Shown: positions 15,791-26,297, numbered from the stretch's first letter. The stretch: 35,426 bases of DNA from Asparagopsis taxiformis (GCA_030407315.1 JALQPE010003087.1:1-35426); one strand, 5' to 3'. The notes: generated by a model from the sequence alone, not told the origin. Numbers and translations are program-made.

Positions 15791-17289
15791 TCCATCCAAC
15801 GGATACGCGACGCGCGATGACGCAACCGCCGCGCGAAAAACCGCCTCCGTTACCACCCGAAACAGTGGTCCTGTTTCAGACCCCTACCGCGAACTACAAA
15901 CTCGAGGTACGCGTCGGATATAATCTACGCACGGCCACCGCGGTGACCGCTGTGCTTGATACCGGCGCGGGCCCGAGCCTCATTCGCGAGAACGTATTAG
16001 GCGCTGATTGGAAACACCACGCTACGCCGCCGACGCTGCGTTGCGCGATTATCGACGCGAATGGACGACGCCTCGCGCCGAACGCGTCGTTGCGACTCAG
16101 CGTTCTTCTAGGTGCCCGCGCGCACCTTCAAACTTTCCTGGTGATGCCGCGCTTATCCGTCCCTTGCATTCTGGGAGCAGACTTCATCGACCGTGTGGTT
16201 CGGATGATCTATACTGGGCCGCAGCGCGCGTTGCGAACCCGCTATGGAGACCACGTTCCAATGCTCCCACGAACGCCGACGAAACCGCGCCGCGCACCGA
16301 CCCCCAAGACTACCCGACCGACAGAATTCGCACCAATCCGCGTTGCGCGCCGCACGTCGATTCCGCCGCACGCGACGCAAGCTATCGAAGTCACCACGGG
16401 CGCTGACGGACGCTGCATCACGATACCCGCGACCGACCTCTACGGACAGAAGTTGTTGCGTCTAGCCAATGGTGAAACGCAGGTTAAAAGGAACGTGCCC
16501 TTCAGCGTGCATGTGCACAACGCCGGCACCCGCCTACAGATATTGCCCAAAGGCATGAAGGTGGGCGCCGCAGTGCCCAACCCCGTAGGTTGCCTACAAG
16601 TTGCACAAGAGGCACCGACCCCGCAAGACCGACCGCCCGACGATGCGACGCCACGCGACGCGACGAACCCGCCGGACCTGCGCGAAGCCGACGGAATTGC
16701 GAACGCGACGCCGCACTGGGAAGACCTCCTACGCGCGACGCTACGCGATGAGCGAGTAGACGACGACCTACACGCGCGAATTATCGAGATGCTGCGAAAG
16801 CACGAGCAAATGTGGAATGGCACGCTTGGAGCCATCCACGCGACAGAACACCGCATCGAACTGGTTCCGGGGGCGACCCCCGTCAACCAACCGCCGTACC
16901 GCGCCGGACACGCGTCGCGCGAAATTATCCGTACGCAAGTGGATAAGATGCTCCGCGCTGGAGTGATCGAACCTGCTACATCGGAATGGGCGAGCCCGGT
17001 CGTAGTCGTGCCTAAGAAGGACGGGACTTCCCGCTTCTGCATCGACTACCGCCGCTTAAACGCCGCCACCGTCAAGGACGCGTATCCGATTCCGCGCATG
17101 GACGATTGCGTCGACTCGCTCGGTAACGCGACGGTTTTCACTACGCTGGACTGCAATTCGGGATACTGGCAGATCCCAGTGGCGCACGCCGACCGCGATA
17201 AGACTACGTTTACATCGCACGTTGGTACGTATCGTTTCCGCCGCATGCCTTTTGGGCTTTCGAACGCGCCCGCGACGTTTCAGCGCGCG
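15754..17289 (+). pseudogene. pol: GypB pol, part 1: protease and N-terminal reverse transcriptase
   Basis: The frame is entered from the slippery site. An ATG at 15817 exists but is not needed. The protease active site is at 15958 (LDTGAG, a normal DTG). Reverse transcriptase follows with PYRAGHASREI, WASPVVVVPKKDG, FCIDYRRLNA and FTTLDCNSGYWQIPV, then FGLSNAPATFQRAL. Directly after that point the next bases encode RVDEILGILGRAG in another frame. Compared with GypA about 32 codons are missing, including the YLDD catalytic aspartates. The reading frame past the deletion (to 17619) is nonsense. Confidence 0.9.
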
Positions 17290-18004
17290 CTGCGTCGACG
17301 AAATACTGGGAATCCTCGGACGCGCAGGCGTTTCGCTAAAGTTCGCGAAGACCGAGTTCTTCAAGCGCTCGGTGGACTACCTGGGACATACTATTTCGCC
17401 TGGGAAGCTCTCCGTACCGACGACAAAGTGCGACGCGCTGCGCGATGCGACGTACCCGACGACGAAGACGCAGTTGCGAAGTTTTCTAGGAACTTGCAAC
17501 GTATACCGCCGATTCGTCGAAAAATTCGCGTTCGTAGCCGCGCCGCTTACGCAGCTGCTGAAGAAGGACCAAGGAGACAGCTTACCCGCGCCGACGCCGG
17601 AGCAAACGCGCGCGTTTGAATCATTGCGACAAGCGATGCTATCTCCGCCTATCCTCCGTCTACCGCGCGAAGGGCACCCGTACGTGCTCGACACTGACGC
17701 GTCGCAAGGCCAAATCGGATGCGCCTTGCTACAGCTAGACGCGGACGAAGACGTATTACATCCGGTCGGATACTGGTCGCGCACGCTTAACGACGCGGAG
17801 CGAAATTATTCGACGACGGAACGCGAATGCCTCGCGGTAGTATGGGCAGTGCTACTACTACGCGCGTACCTAGAAGGACGGAAGTTCACGGTTCGCACGG
17901 ACCACAATTCGCTGCGCTGGATTCTAAACATGACCTCTGCGGAAGGACGACTCGCGCGCTGGCGATTGCGACTCGCCGAGTTCGAGTTCGACGTATATAT
18001 ATAG
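17290..18004 (+). pseudogene. pol: GypB pol, part 2: rest of reverse transcriptase and RNase H
   Basis: The frame continues after the deletion: VDYLGHTISPGKLSV, FLGTCNVYRRFVEKF, then the RNase H core (LDTDASQGQIGCALLQ, YSTTERECLAVVWAV, FTVRTDHNSLRWI). It ends at TAG 18002-18004 inside the run TATATATATA (17995-18003 region). The expected continuation (RKGKRHVIADALSR) lies at once in the next frame, so a short indel at the TA run has broken the gene. Confidence 0.9.
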
Positions 18005-19952
18005 AAAGGGTAAACGCCACGTTATCGCCGACGCGCTCTCGCGAATGGCCACGCGAAGCGGCGACGAGACGGAAATACCGGACGAGATACCCTGCTTCGA
18101 CGCCGCGAACATCGTTGAACCGCACGCGGACGCTTATGCGCGAACCGATACCGCGCTACTATGCGACTACGCAGAATACTACCCGAGTTTGGACTGCCTA
18201 CTGGCAACTCGGTCATGCATCGAACCGCCTGTGTCCACTGACGAGTGGATACGCGAGCAGGCGACGGACGAATTCTGCCAAAACGCGAAACGCGATGTCG
18301 AAACCGCGCCGCAGTCGCGCTTTCACCTGTCCCCCGATGGGATACTTATGAGGACCGCGCCGCTCGACGACGCCACGCAGATAGTCGTGCCCGAAGCGAT
18401 TAAGGGGCGCATTTTGCGAGCGAACCATTATGCAGTAACTGCAGGACATCCGGGCGCGCGGCGCATGTACGACGCCATCCGACGCGCGTACTACTGGCCG
18501 ATGATGAGCGTGGACGTCTACACTACAGTGAGACAGTGCGATGCGTGCGCACGTAACCGCGTTACGCAATATCGCCATACGAACGCCCTGAAGCTATTCC
18601 CCGCGACGCGCCCGCTCGAAGACGTCGCTATCGATATCCTTGGTCCGCTGCCCGAGACTCCGCGCCAACGCCGCTTCGTACTCGTAATCGCAGACCGCTA
18701 TAGCAAACTCTGCCGACTCATCGCGCTCGGACGCGTATCCGCACTCGCCGTTGCGAAGGCATTTTGCCGAGACTGGGTTTTCGTCTATGGACCGCCGCGC
18801 ACGCTACTTTCGGACAATGGGCCGCAATTCCGCTCGAAGCTGTTTCAGGAGACTTGCGCGCTGATGGGTACGCGGAACATATTTACGACGACATACCATC
18901 CGCAATCGAATGGACAAGTCGAGCGCATGAACCGCACTATCGTAGCGACGCTGCGCCATTATGTAGATGAAGAGCGCAGAGATTGGGACGAGCATTTAGA
19001 CGCGCTCGCGTACGCTTACAACCGCGCGATACACCGCTCGACGAATACGTCGCCGTTCGAACTCACGCTCACGCGCTATCCCGTATCGCTGGGAACGGAG
19101 CAAGTGGACACGATTCGCAGCACGCCATTCCTTCGCATGGAATTTCTCGCACGATTATCGGACGCGTACGCACGCTCGGCGAATGCGTTGAAGAAAGCGC
19201 AAGCGAGATACAAGCGCGACTTCGACCGCGGCGTGCGCACGGTGAATAAGGATATCAAGGTGGGCGATCAAGTGTACCTGGACACTCGCGCGGGAGCGAC
19301 GACACGAACACAACGCAGCGACGCAGCGCACACGTCGAAGTTAGACTACCCTGTGTCGGGCCCTTTCCCGGTTATAGGCTGCCGCGGACACACGTACGAA
19401 ATCATAATCGACGGTGTCCCCGAACTCGTCAGCTCCGATCGCGTTCGCATGGCACCGCGCTACGCGACGCATGCGCCAACGACGTTGGACGACGTAGAAG
19501 AAGACACTAACACGGAGAACGCGAACGACGCAGAGCGACGGGATGAACGCGAAATTAACGAGGCGCGCAAGGTCGACCCGGAAGCCGGGTATGGGACGCG
19601 CGAGTTCATGATTGACAGGCTAACAGCCGAGGGCATCGACGACACCGGCGCGCCCGTATTCCGGGTGCGCTGGAAGGGCTACTCCCCGCGCGATGATACG
19701 TGGGAGCCCGAAGCGTCCCTGCCCGCGCCTATCGTCGCCCGTTTTCGCCGTGATCAAGGACGGCCCGCCTCTAAAACCGCTGCGCGCGCTACTGCCGACG
19801 GCCCTGCGGCGCTGCGTAACCGCCGAAGTCGCTCAACGAAGCGCTCAGCCCCGAGGGAGGCACCCGATGGCGCGCCGCGAAAAACGACACCTACCCGCAT
19901 CAGCGCGCGTATTGCAAGCCGACAAATGACGCCTCGTGCGCAACGCAATTAA
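18003..19952 (+). pseudogene. pol: GypB pol, part 3: integrase and chromodomain
   Basis: This is the third frame of the broken pol. The integrase zinc finger is present (HYAVTAGHPGARRMY, then CDACARN). The DDE core is intact: AIDILGPL, LLSDNGPQF and SNGQVERMNRT. The GPF-type region before the C-terminus is followed by a chromodomain (FRVRWKGYSPRDDTWEP), then a basic Arg/Ala tail and TAA 19950-19952. Only the upstream frame changes disable it. Confidence 0.9.
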
Positions 19953-20146
19953 TGCAGGAAGCGTTGCGGGGGGGTTGCCATCCACGCGCGTTTACGTCGA
20001 CGAAGAAGCTGTGCAAGTGCCAGCTGATTACCTGGCAGTGGTAAGCATCCAAGCGCAAACACAGCTACCCGCCTTGCATCACGCCAAACTACTATCGGCA
20101 GCAGGGACCGGAAGGGGATACGACTTATTGCCGCCAAGCGTCGCAG

Positions 20147-20365
20147 CGCCACGCAACCGCTTCGTCGCACAACGCGCAACCGCTCCTTCGGACGCCACAC
20201 AACCGCTTCGTCGCACAACACGCAAACGCTTCCTCGAACGCCTTGTAACCGTTTCGTCGCACGCCACGCGATCGCCGTTCGCGCCAACGCCTCGTCGTTC
20301 GGCACGCAACGCCCGGTTCGTCGTACGCCTTGCAACACGCGTCGCATCGTCGTTCGCCACGCCCC
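20147..20365 (+). repeat. Degenerate short tandem repeat in the GypB spacer
   Basis: About nine imperfect units of 21-26 bp built on ACGCAACCGCTTCGTCGCAC, with higher-order pairs (CTTCGTCGCACAAC recurs about 46 bp apart). It lies between the convergent pol and ORF3, as the 350-bp repeat does in GypA. Translations of this stretch are repetitive and not protein-like. Confidence 0.65.
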
Positions 20366-22072
20366 GCGCAATCGACATTCTACCGCTGAATGACCTGAAA
20401 CTACTGCCGCACGCAATGAAGCGACGCCGCTCGCGAGCCGCGTACGTGTGCGCCTGACAGGTTGAACACGATTCGACGTTTGCCCGCCGCGCTACTACCC
20501 GCGCCGACTACCCGCACGAAGGCGCGCCGCCCCGGACTAAGCTGCCTGAATCTCGACGCTTGACAACACACGAAGGGGCCCTCACAGACGCTGGTCGGTC
20601 CGGCATCGACACGCGTCGCGCGGGACGCCACCACCGCGAAGATATTGAGCCCCCTCGCTGACGCTCGAGACGTTGCCTGTTAAGAAGTGCGATAAGCGCG
20701 AAAAGCCCATGACGGACGCTGCGTCAATCTCGCTAAACAGGCGCCACGCAATATTCGCCGCTTGCGTTTCGGTCGCCTTTCGTTCGCCACGCGCTATCCG
20801 CCGTTTACGCCACGTAACGCCTAACGACCGTCTACCGCCACACGGCCACTGCGCCACTACGCTCGTTGGAACCGCCGCGGATACGAACGGCCGCGTATCT
20901 CTGGATTCGTTGCGAGTTGGGCCTCGACTAACACCCGACCTACTCCAGAGGCCGCGACATGCGCGGGACCACGCGATGCGTTTTCGCGCGAAAAAAGGGG
21001 AGCGACACTGGCGCTGGCGTGCGGGCTGGCCCGGCTATTTAGCAATTCTACCGTCCCACTCGAATTGTCCCATTGGAAAAATGCGACGAAAGGGGCACCC
21101 GAATCGCGCCGCCGTCAAGTTGGCCCCCGCACCGTGACGAACTGTCCCCTACTACCGTCACCTGATTGGACGACAACATACGCGAACTCCAGCGAGGCGC
21201 TCGAAGCTGGTGGAAGGACGCATACCCCTGGACGCACGCAGCCCCCTACCGAGAATATAGTGGTGCCCACGTGCATGGTTCCCCCTCAACCCAAGCGTGG
21301 AGAATGAGGCTCGCTCCAAGAAGGAAGAATGTGACCCCACCCGAGTCCCTGGAGCCCCCTCGGCACCGCGAGTACACGAGCCGCACCAAGAAGTGATACC
21401 GAGACGCACCCGAGCCCCCTAGGTACCATTCGGCCGTCCGCTCTAGTCACGGGACAATAGACACGGTAGCAAACGGTGAACGCCGGTAGTAGGCGACGCG
21501 AACGACGGATGCGAAAAAGCGAACGAACCGGCGACGCGAACGACGAATGCGTAAGGCGGCACGAATTGACGACGCGAAGCGGAAGCGAACAACGAATACG
21601 CATGCGAAAATTAACCAGCGACGTCGAGGATTGCGCGTGACGAACCGACGAAACGAAACCGCTACGACGAACTCGTACCGACGCGCTACCCGTCCATACT
21701 CCCTTCTTCTACCCCCCCACTCAAACCTTTCTCGCTTCGCAACGTATGCATACTACCCCTCCCTTCCCCCCGCGCGCACGACTGGACGCCGCCGGCCGCG
21801 TGCCCTCCGAACGCCGACGTGGGCAGCGGGCAAATACGGTTTCAAGCAACGACACGCGCGCCCCTTCGCGGAAACACCGGCTCGTGCATGCATTTGACGG
21901 AACCCGCGTTGCGCTGTCGCTCACTCAAAAGCTGCAGGAACCCTGGCGTTTCACGGCCGCAAGCGTGTCGGACGGGAGGAACCCCGCATTACGAAGCGCT
22001 AGGTGGAGATACAAACAAGGAGAGTTTATTTCAAAAGAGGATGCAATGCGAGGAGGAGGAACGAAGTGATAG
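20366..22072. other. Non-coding GypB spacer between pol and ORF3
   Basis: About 1.7 kb with no credible gene. Text such as GACGCGAACGACGAATGCG recurs loosely at 21490-21600. The last part is purine-rich on the plus strand and would be the 3' untranslated region of ORF3-B. I see no promoter or RNA gene. Confidence 0.5.
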
Positions 22073-24910
22073 CTAAGACGGAGGCGCGCGCGTGTCGTCG
22101 TCTCGACGCGAAGCGCGGCTCGACGAACTGGCTGCCGCACCGCGCGAACGAGCACGGCTTGAAGCCGTATCTGCCTGGTGACCGCGTCGCCGCTCGGAAT
22201 TTAACACCCGAACGACGCGCCCGTCGTGTACGCCAATCCGGAGTGGAGGGATACCCGTACGCCTCGCGCGACCCGCGGAACTCGCCGCTGCACGCGAACG
22301 CGTCATGGGACGCGCCCCGCCACGACCCGAACCAACGCTTCCCGTCGCGCCCCGCGTCGCATCTGCGCGTAACCCGCTCTCCGACTGCGTCGCGCCAGTC
22401 GACTCCCTTTCGTCAACAGAACCCGCAGGAGAACGCTGCATGAAATGGACGACGTCATTTAACGCCGAGCCCATACGGTGAGCGCGTTCGATAGTTTCCT
22501 GAACCCGACGGACAGTCTCCCTCTCCCGAGCGCGATACCCGTCACGTACAGCGGCGATTCGAGCAGCCAACCGATCCCTCTCCGCCTCCAAATTAGATTC
22601 GACTTCGGCCAACGCACGTTGCGCGGCCTCCTGCGCTGAACCGGCGGAATCGTAACGAGACTGAAGGGCCGCCAACGCTTCGCGACCACCTTCAACCTCC
22701 TTCTCCTGTTTAGCCGCACGACCTTGCATTACGCCGATATCCTTATGCATGCGCTCGATGCGCACGGCGTCTTCGTCGACCTTACGCTTCAGCGCGGCCT
22801 CACGCGCCTCGGACGCAGCCAGCGCCTCGCGAGTCTCGCGTAAGAATGACACGGCCTCGTCGCGCGCCTCGTTTGCATCGTCGCGATCCTTAATCGCCTC
22901 GTCGCGGGCCTTGATAGCCACGTCAAGGCGTCCCAGGGCTTCGTCTCGCGCTTGGGCGACCGACGTTACACGCGAAAGCGCCTCGTCGCGGTTTTGTTCA
23001 GCAGACGAGATCTGTGCCTGCAAGTTGGCCGCACCCGTTGAATCCGCTAACGCGACGACGTCTTCGCCATCCACCGCCGCCGGCGCCTCCGCCGGGTCAG
23101 TAACCGCGACTGCGCTCGACGCCGCGACGCTACCAACCGCCGCGCTCGCGCTCGCATCACCCGGAGCGTTAGCGATATCTTGGCTCGGAATGGACTTCTT
23201 CAACTCCTGCAGTTCGTTATAAACCTTGACGTACTCCGCCCGTAGCGCTGCGTCCAACTGAGTAATGTCAACAGGAGGCCGAGGCGACTCAGAGAATAAC
23301 GAATAGCGCCCGTCGCGGAAACGCCGGCGCTCGACGGCCAATAACGCAGCCATGCCGAGGTACTGCGCGTACTCGCGCGAATTAGTTGCGCGCATCACAT
23401 GCAACTCGTTGGAAGATAAGGCCGACAAGACGGCATCCACGGTCACAACGTCACCCGCTTCCAAGTGCGCGAACGCGCTGCGCGACGGGTTACGCGGGGA
23501 CTTCAACAACAAGTGCGGAATTTCGGTATGACGATGAACCCCGAGTGCGCCGTGCGCCCAGTCTATCACGCCGCGTTCCGCGCTCCAAGGCAACCACTGG
23601 CCACCCTCGTTAAAGTCCACACCCGGGGCGACGTCGAAGACAGGCGTCTCGTCCCAAGGACATGCGCGATGCTCCGTCAAAAGACTCTCCAAATGCGCAA
23701 CCGAATACGTGCCGCCACGAACGACCGCCGCAGCGCCGACGCTCTCGATGCCAGCCACGAGTCTGTCGCTTAAGCGAACGATGCGGCGCTCAACGAACGC
23801 GACGTGGAGCCACGCGCAAGCCACCATGACGACCCACTCGCTAAGGGCAACGGCCCAGAAATAAGAACGCGTCTCCACGGGGACGTCGAGGCCAAGAAGA
23901 ACGGAAGGCGCATAGTGGAAGACACAAGGCAAAGGAACGGAAAGAGATTCTGGCGCCTCCGGCCAGTCGCGCGGATCGTAGCGCGGAAAGAAAGCGCCAA
24001 CGCGATCCTCGGGGAACTCGCGAAACTCCGCGTCGCGATACGTGACGAAGTAACCGGCGGAGCGGCGCATGCGTAACTCGCGGTGCGCTTCGGCACGCAT
24101 CCCCGCGTCGAAGAACCACGGTACACTGACTTCTCCTTCTTGTTCGATGTCGTTCCAGGGGACACCACCGTCCAACAGGAAGCCGGCGCTAGGCGCCGCC
24201 GCCCACGGGTCGAGATGCGCAAATTCGTCGCGACGCATCGTTCGGAGCCGCGCCAGATGACGCACAAGCCGCTCGTCCGCGGCGTCCTCGAGGAAATAGG
24301 CATCGCATGGAAGATTAGTGGGTACGGCTAAATCGCATAGGGCCGCTTCACGCCGCGCGTCCCACACGGCCTGCGCGTTTTTGTGGCCGGGCAACACCGC
24401 GTAGCGGTTGACGTCGGCGATACGCACCCATTGAAAACGCCGCGGGAAGTATTGAACACGGCCTAGCTCAGTCCAAGTCGGCATCGCGCGCGGAAGGAAA
24501 CGGAAGGCAGAAGGGTCTTCGTAGCGCGCACGCGGGACGACGGCGGGTACGTGTTGCGCAGCAGAAGGAAGAGAAACAGAGGAAGGAGCGGGAATGGACC
24601 GCAAAGGCACGCCGACGTTCGTACGACTCCCAGACGCGGATGCGGGAGCAGCAGTCACGTCCACCGTCGCGTCGATACCGGGCGATGCGTCAGCGCCGTC
24701 CGTATTATGCGCACTCGCCGTCGCGCCAACCGGAGCACTCGCGGATGACGCTTGAGCCATGGAAAGATAGAACGGGCTCTCGGGGCTCGCAGGCGCAGGC
24801 GAAGCGAAGCGCGAAGCGGCAGACGGAGTGCGTAGCGGCGTCGCAGCGCCTTCGCCGGAAGGAATGCTGGCCCGCAGCCAGCTCGGAAGGGTATCACCAT
24901 CGTGCGCCAT
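22073..24910 (-). CDS. ORF3-B, intact antisense accessory protein of GypB (945 aa)
   Basis: A single uninterrupted frame opposite to gag-pol, placed between the pol spacer and the 3' LTR. ATG 24910 is the first ATG of the frame and has G at -3 and +4. The frame extends 40 codons further up without an ATG. Residues 1-150 are Ala/Ser/Pro-rich. Residues about 155-610 look globular with many Trp, Phe and Arg (FPRRFQWVRIADVNRYAVL; DWPEAPESLSVPLPCVFHY; FVERRIVRLSDRL). The block at about 320-385 matches ORF3-A. Residues about 630-815 form a long coiled coil, opening with four 14-residue repeats each containing RDEA. The tail (about 830-945) is basic and Ser/Arg-rich with PMTRSRAAASS. No catalytic motif is seen. 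It stayed open while gag-pol of the same element broke. It might be structural, nucleic-acid binding or regulatory; the function is not known. Confidence 0.85.
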   Translation of the reverse strand: MAHDGDTLPSWLRASIPSGEGAATPLRTPSAASRFASPAPASPESPFYLSMAQASSASAPVGATASAHNTDGADASPGIDATVDVTAAPASASGSRTNVGVPLRSIPAPSSVSLPSAAQHVPAVVPRARYEDPSAFRFLPRAMPTWTELGRVQYFPRRFQWVRIADVNRYAVLPGHKNAQAVWDARREAALCDLAVPTNLPCDAYFLEDAADERLVRHLARLRTMRRDEFAHLDPWAAAPSAGFLLDGGVPWNDIEQEGEVSVPWFFDAGMRAEAHRELRMRRSAGYFVTYRDAEFREFPEDRVGAFFPRYDPRDWPEAPESLSVPLPCVFHYAPSVLLGLDVPVETRSYFWAVALSEWVVMVACAWLHVAFVERRIVRLSDRLVAGIESVGAAAVVRGGTYSVAHLESLLTEHRACPWDETPVFDVAPGVDFNEGGQWLPWSAERGVIDWAHGALGVHRHTEIPHLLLKSPRNPSRSAFAHLEAGDVVTVDAVLSALSSNELHVMRATNSREYAQYLGMAALLAVERRRFRDGRYSLFSESPRPPVDITQLDAALRAEYVKVYNELQELKKSIPSQDIANAPGDASASAAVGSVAASSAVAVTDPAEAPAAVDGEDVVALADSTGAANLQAQISSAEQNRDEALSRVTSVAQARDEALGRLDVAIKARDEAIKDRDDANEARDEAVSFLRETREALAASEAREAALKRKVDEDAVRIERMHKDIGVMQGRAAKQEKEVEGGREALAALQSRYDSAGSAQEAAQRALAEVESNLEAERDRLAARIAAVRDGYRARERETVRRVQETIERAHRMGSALNDVVHFMQRSPAGSVDERESTGATQSESGLRADATRGATGSVGSGRGGARPMTRSRAAASSAGRARRTGIPPLRIGVHDGRVVRVLNSERRRGHQADTASSRARSRGAAASSSSRASRRDDDTRAPPS

Positions 24911-25071
24911 AGCGTGCGAATCGGCAAGGATGACGGCGAACGCGGGTGGCAAGAGAGAAGGAAGAAGGAGATGGACAAAAGAGAAGAGGTTGCAGACGAA
25001 AAGAGTAGAACGAAGGAAACGGAAGAGCACGTGAGGAAAGAGATGGCGCGCGAGGACGCGCTGTGATGTTA
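24911..25071 (-). promoter_or_regulatory. Pyrimidine-rich leader of ORF3-B
   Basis: Read on the minus strand, the stretch before ATG 24910 is rich in CTTCTTCC-type text. Only about 170 bp separate the ATG from the 3' LTR, so the promoter of ORF3-B is probably in the LTR itself. On the minus strand the LTR has an AT-rich CATAAAAAAC near 25293-25302 that could serve as a TATA element. This is inferred. Confidence 0.35.
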
Positions 25072-25082
25072 GTCGGGGGGAG
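25072..25082 (+). other. GypB polypurine tract
   Basis: GTCGGGGGGAG touches the first base of the 3' LTR (25083). Position and G-richness match the GypA tract. It confirms that the LTR at 25083 is the 3' LTR of a plus-strand element and therefore that ORF3-B lies inside GypB. Confidence 0.75.
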
Positions 25083-25871
25083 TGTGATGCAATTTATGTT
25101 GCAAGTGCGCGCGCGGGTCGGAGCGATGCGTCGCGTTGAGTCCGCGTGCATCCGCGTTTAGTTAGTTAGTAAGCGAGCGTACGCGTGGCGATACAATTAC
25201 GTGTCACGGCGCGCTTGCGCGAACGCGTACGATTGCGAGCTTGGCGCCACGTGTAGCGCCTTTTGCGAAATTCCCTTTATTTCCCCTTTTTGGGTTTTTT
25301 ATGACGAAAGTCTTTTTCCCAAATATTTCCCTTTTTGCGTGCGAGCGAGCGGCCGCCGGCCGGCCGCGCAAGGACAACCTGTCCTAGGTAGTTAGCTACT
25401 AATGGTTGTTCTGCTTCGCACCTTACCAATAAACAGTCAGCATCTTCGCAGCTACGAGTTAAGCGTTTAGCGAATCGCGAGGACCGATTGCGTTGAAACG
25501 TTGCGTGCGGGTTGCTCACGATCGCCGACGTTCGCGTGCGCGCTGCGCATAAACCGATCGTCGAACCGCGTCGCACCGCGATAGCGCGCGTTGCGTCGCA
25601 CGCCACTAGGCCAGGGATTTACGACCCCTGTGTGGATCGCGTTGTGCTCGAGTTTACTCGGTGGTCTCACCCTGAGATCACGGCTTGCGCCGGCCCGCGA
25701 ATCCCGTGTTGCGATCGTTCCCTACGCGTTCCGCCGTTGTACCACCCGTTCGCCAGCGCGACCGAGCGACGCGCGAACGCAAGTTCAACCAGCGCGTTAC
25801 GGTTCACCTCGCCCTGACACGGCTGCAATTCTAGAACTCCCTTAGTGATCGCCACCCCGGCTGGTCCTACA
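25083..25871 (+). repeat. GypB 3' LTR (789 bp)
   Basis: It begins TGTGATGCAATTTA and ends GGTCCTACA. It aligns along its length with the GypE 5' LTR (32958-33765), including TTTTTGGGTTTTTTATGACG and the stretch around ACGACCCCTG. The start is set by the polypurine tract. The end is where similarity to GypE stops; in GypE the primer-binding site follows, whereas here unrelated flank begins with CTGGG, the likely target-site duplication. Confidence 0.9.
25428..25433 (+). promoter_or_regulatory. Polyadenylation signal in the GypB LTR
   Basis: AATAAA inside CCAATAAACAGTCAGCA. The same hexamer and flanks occur in the GypE LTR at 33320-33325, so it is conserved between copies and probably forms the 3' end of the genomic RNA. 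Confidence 0.6.
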
Positions 25872-25907
25872 CTGGGGCGCTGATAGAGCTGAAAGACTAA
25901 GGATCGA

Positions 25908-26150
25908 CTATTGCCGCGCATCAAAGCCAGATAAGGTAGGAGCAGGCAAACACCAACTGAGATCCGCAAGTTTTGAGTGCAGCGACACGAACACGTCCAG
26001 TGATACACCAGGAGGGCGGAGACGCCTGGCTGCTGCTTGATATGCACGAACAATCTCACGCCACTCGTGGTATGAGCAATGCTGATTCGACAATGCAACA
26101 ATAATTTGCAATAGTTCGACATATTTACTCTTTGTGGGTGTTCCAAACAT
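25908..26150 (-). CDS. Unrecognised 80-codon open frame next to GypB
   Basis: Starts at ATG 26150-26148 and stops at TAG 25910-25908. The peptide begins MFGTPTKSKYVELLQ and contains a plausible helical stretch, but I recognise no family. It could be a remnant of a gene or element that GypB interrupted on this side, or chance. It is on the same strand as CopC, downstream of the RNase H end. Low confidence. Confidence 0.2.
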   Translation of the reverse strand: MFGTPTKSKYVELLQIIVALSNQHCSYHEWREIVRAYQAAARRLRPPGVSLDVFVSLHSKLADLSWCLPAPTLSGFDARQ

Positions 26151-26297
26151 TTGATAACCAGCCCAACAGAGCTCCAGGACCCATTTTGCGCTTGATGTAA
26201 TGGTTTTGCTGTGGAAACTGTTGTTGTGTGTTGAATCCTTCGTCGTCTGCTTTACTTTCGACTCTATGGGTCATTGTGTTGGTTTAAATACTGTCTA

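Larger units (their letters stand above)
13447..25871 (+). mobile_element. GypB, Ty3/Gypsy chromovirus with broken gag-pol and intact antisense ORF3
   Basis: Visible parts on the plus strand: the end of the leader (13447-13799), gag, pol in three frames, a repeat-bearing spacer, antisense ORF3 (24910-22073), polypurine tract and 3' LTR (25083-25871). The 5' LTR and about 220 bp of leader must lie left of GypA, outside the window. GypE at 32958 onward is the same family: its leader and gag align closely with those of GypB and its LTR is clearly similar. Lesions are a frame change at the gag end near a CG run, a deletion of about 32 codons in reverse transcriptase and a frame change at a TA run in RNase H. 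The element could not move by itself unless these are assembly errors. Confidence 0.92.

Noticed and set aside
20147..20365. CRISPR-like look of the short repeats
   Set aside because: Units are degenerate and contiguous with no unique spacers, and the context is a eukaryotic retrotransposon.
19936..20457. 173-codon plus-strand frame after GypB pol
   Set aside because: It is mostly translated short tandem repeat, with a non-ATG head and no motif.
25277..25845. Several 60-110 codon frames in the GypB LTR, repeated at 33088-33739
   Set aside because: They sit in LTR sequence and do not keep the same protein between the two LTR copies.
25872..25890. CTGGGGCGCTGATAG after the GypB LTR as a primer-binding site
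   Set aside because: It begins with TGG after one base, but does not match the 18-mer shared by the other elements. The polypurine tract on the left shows that this is a 3' LTR, so this is flank.
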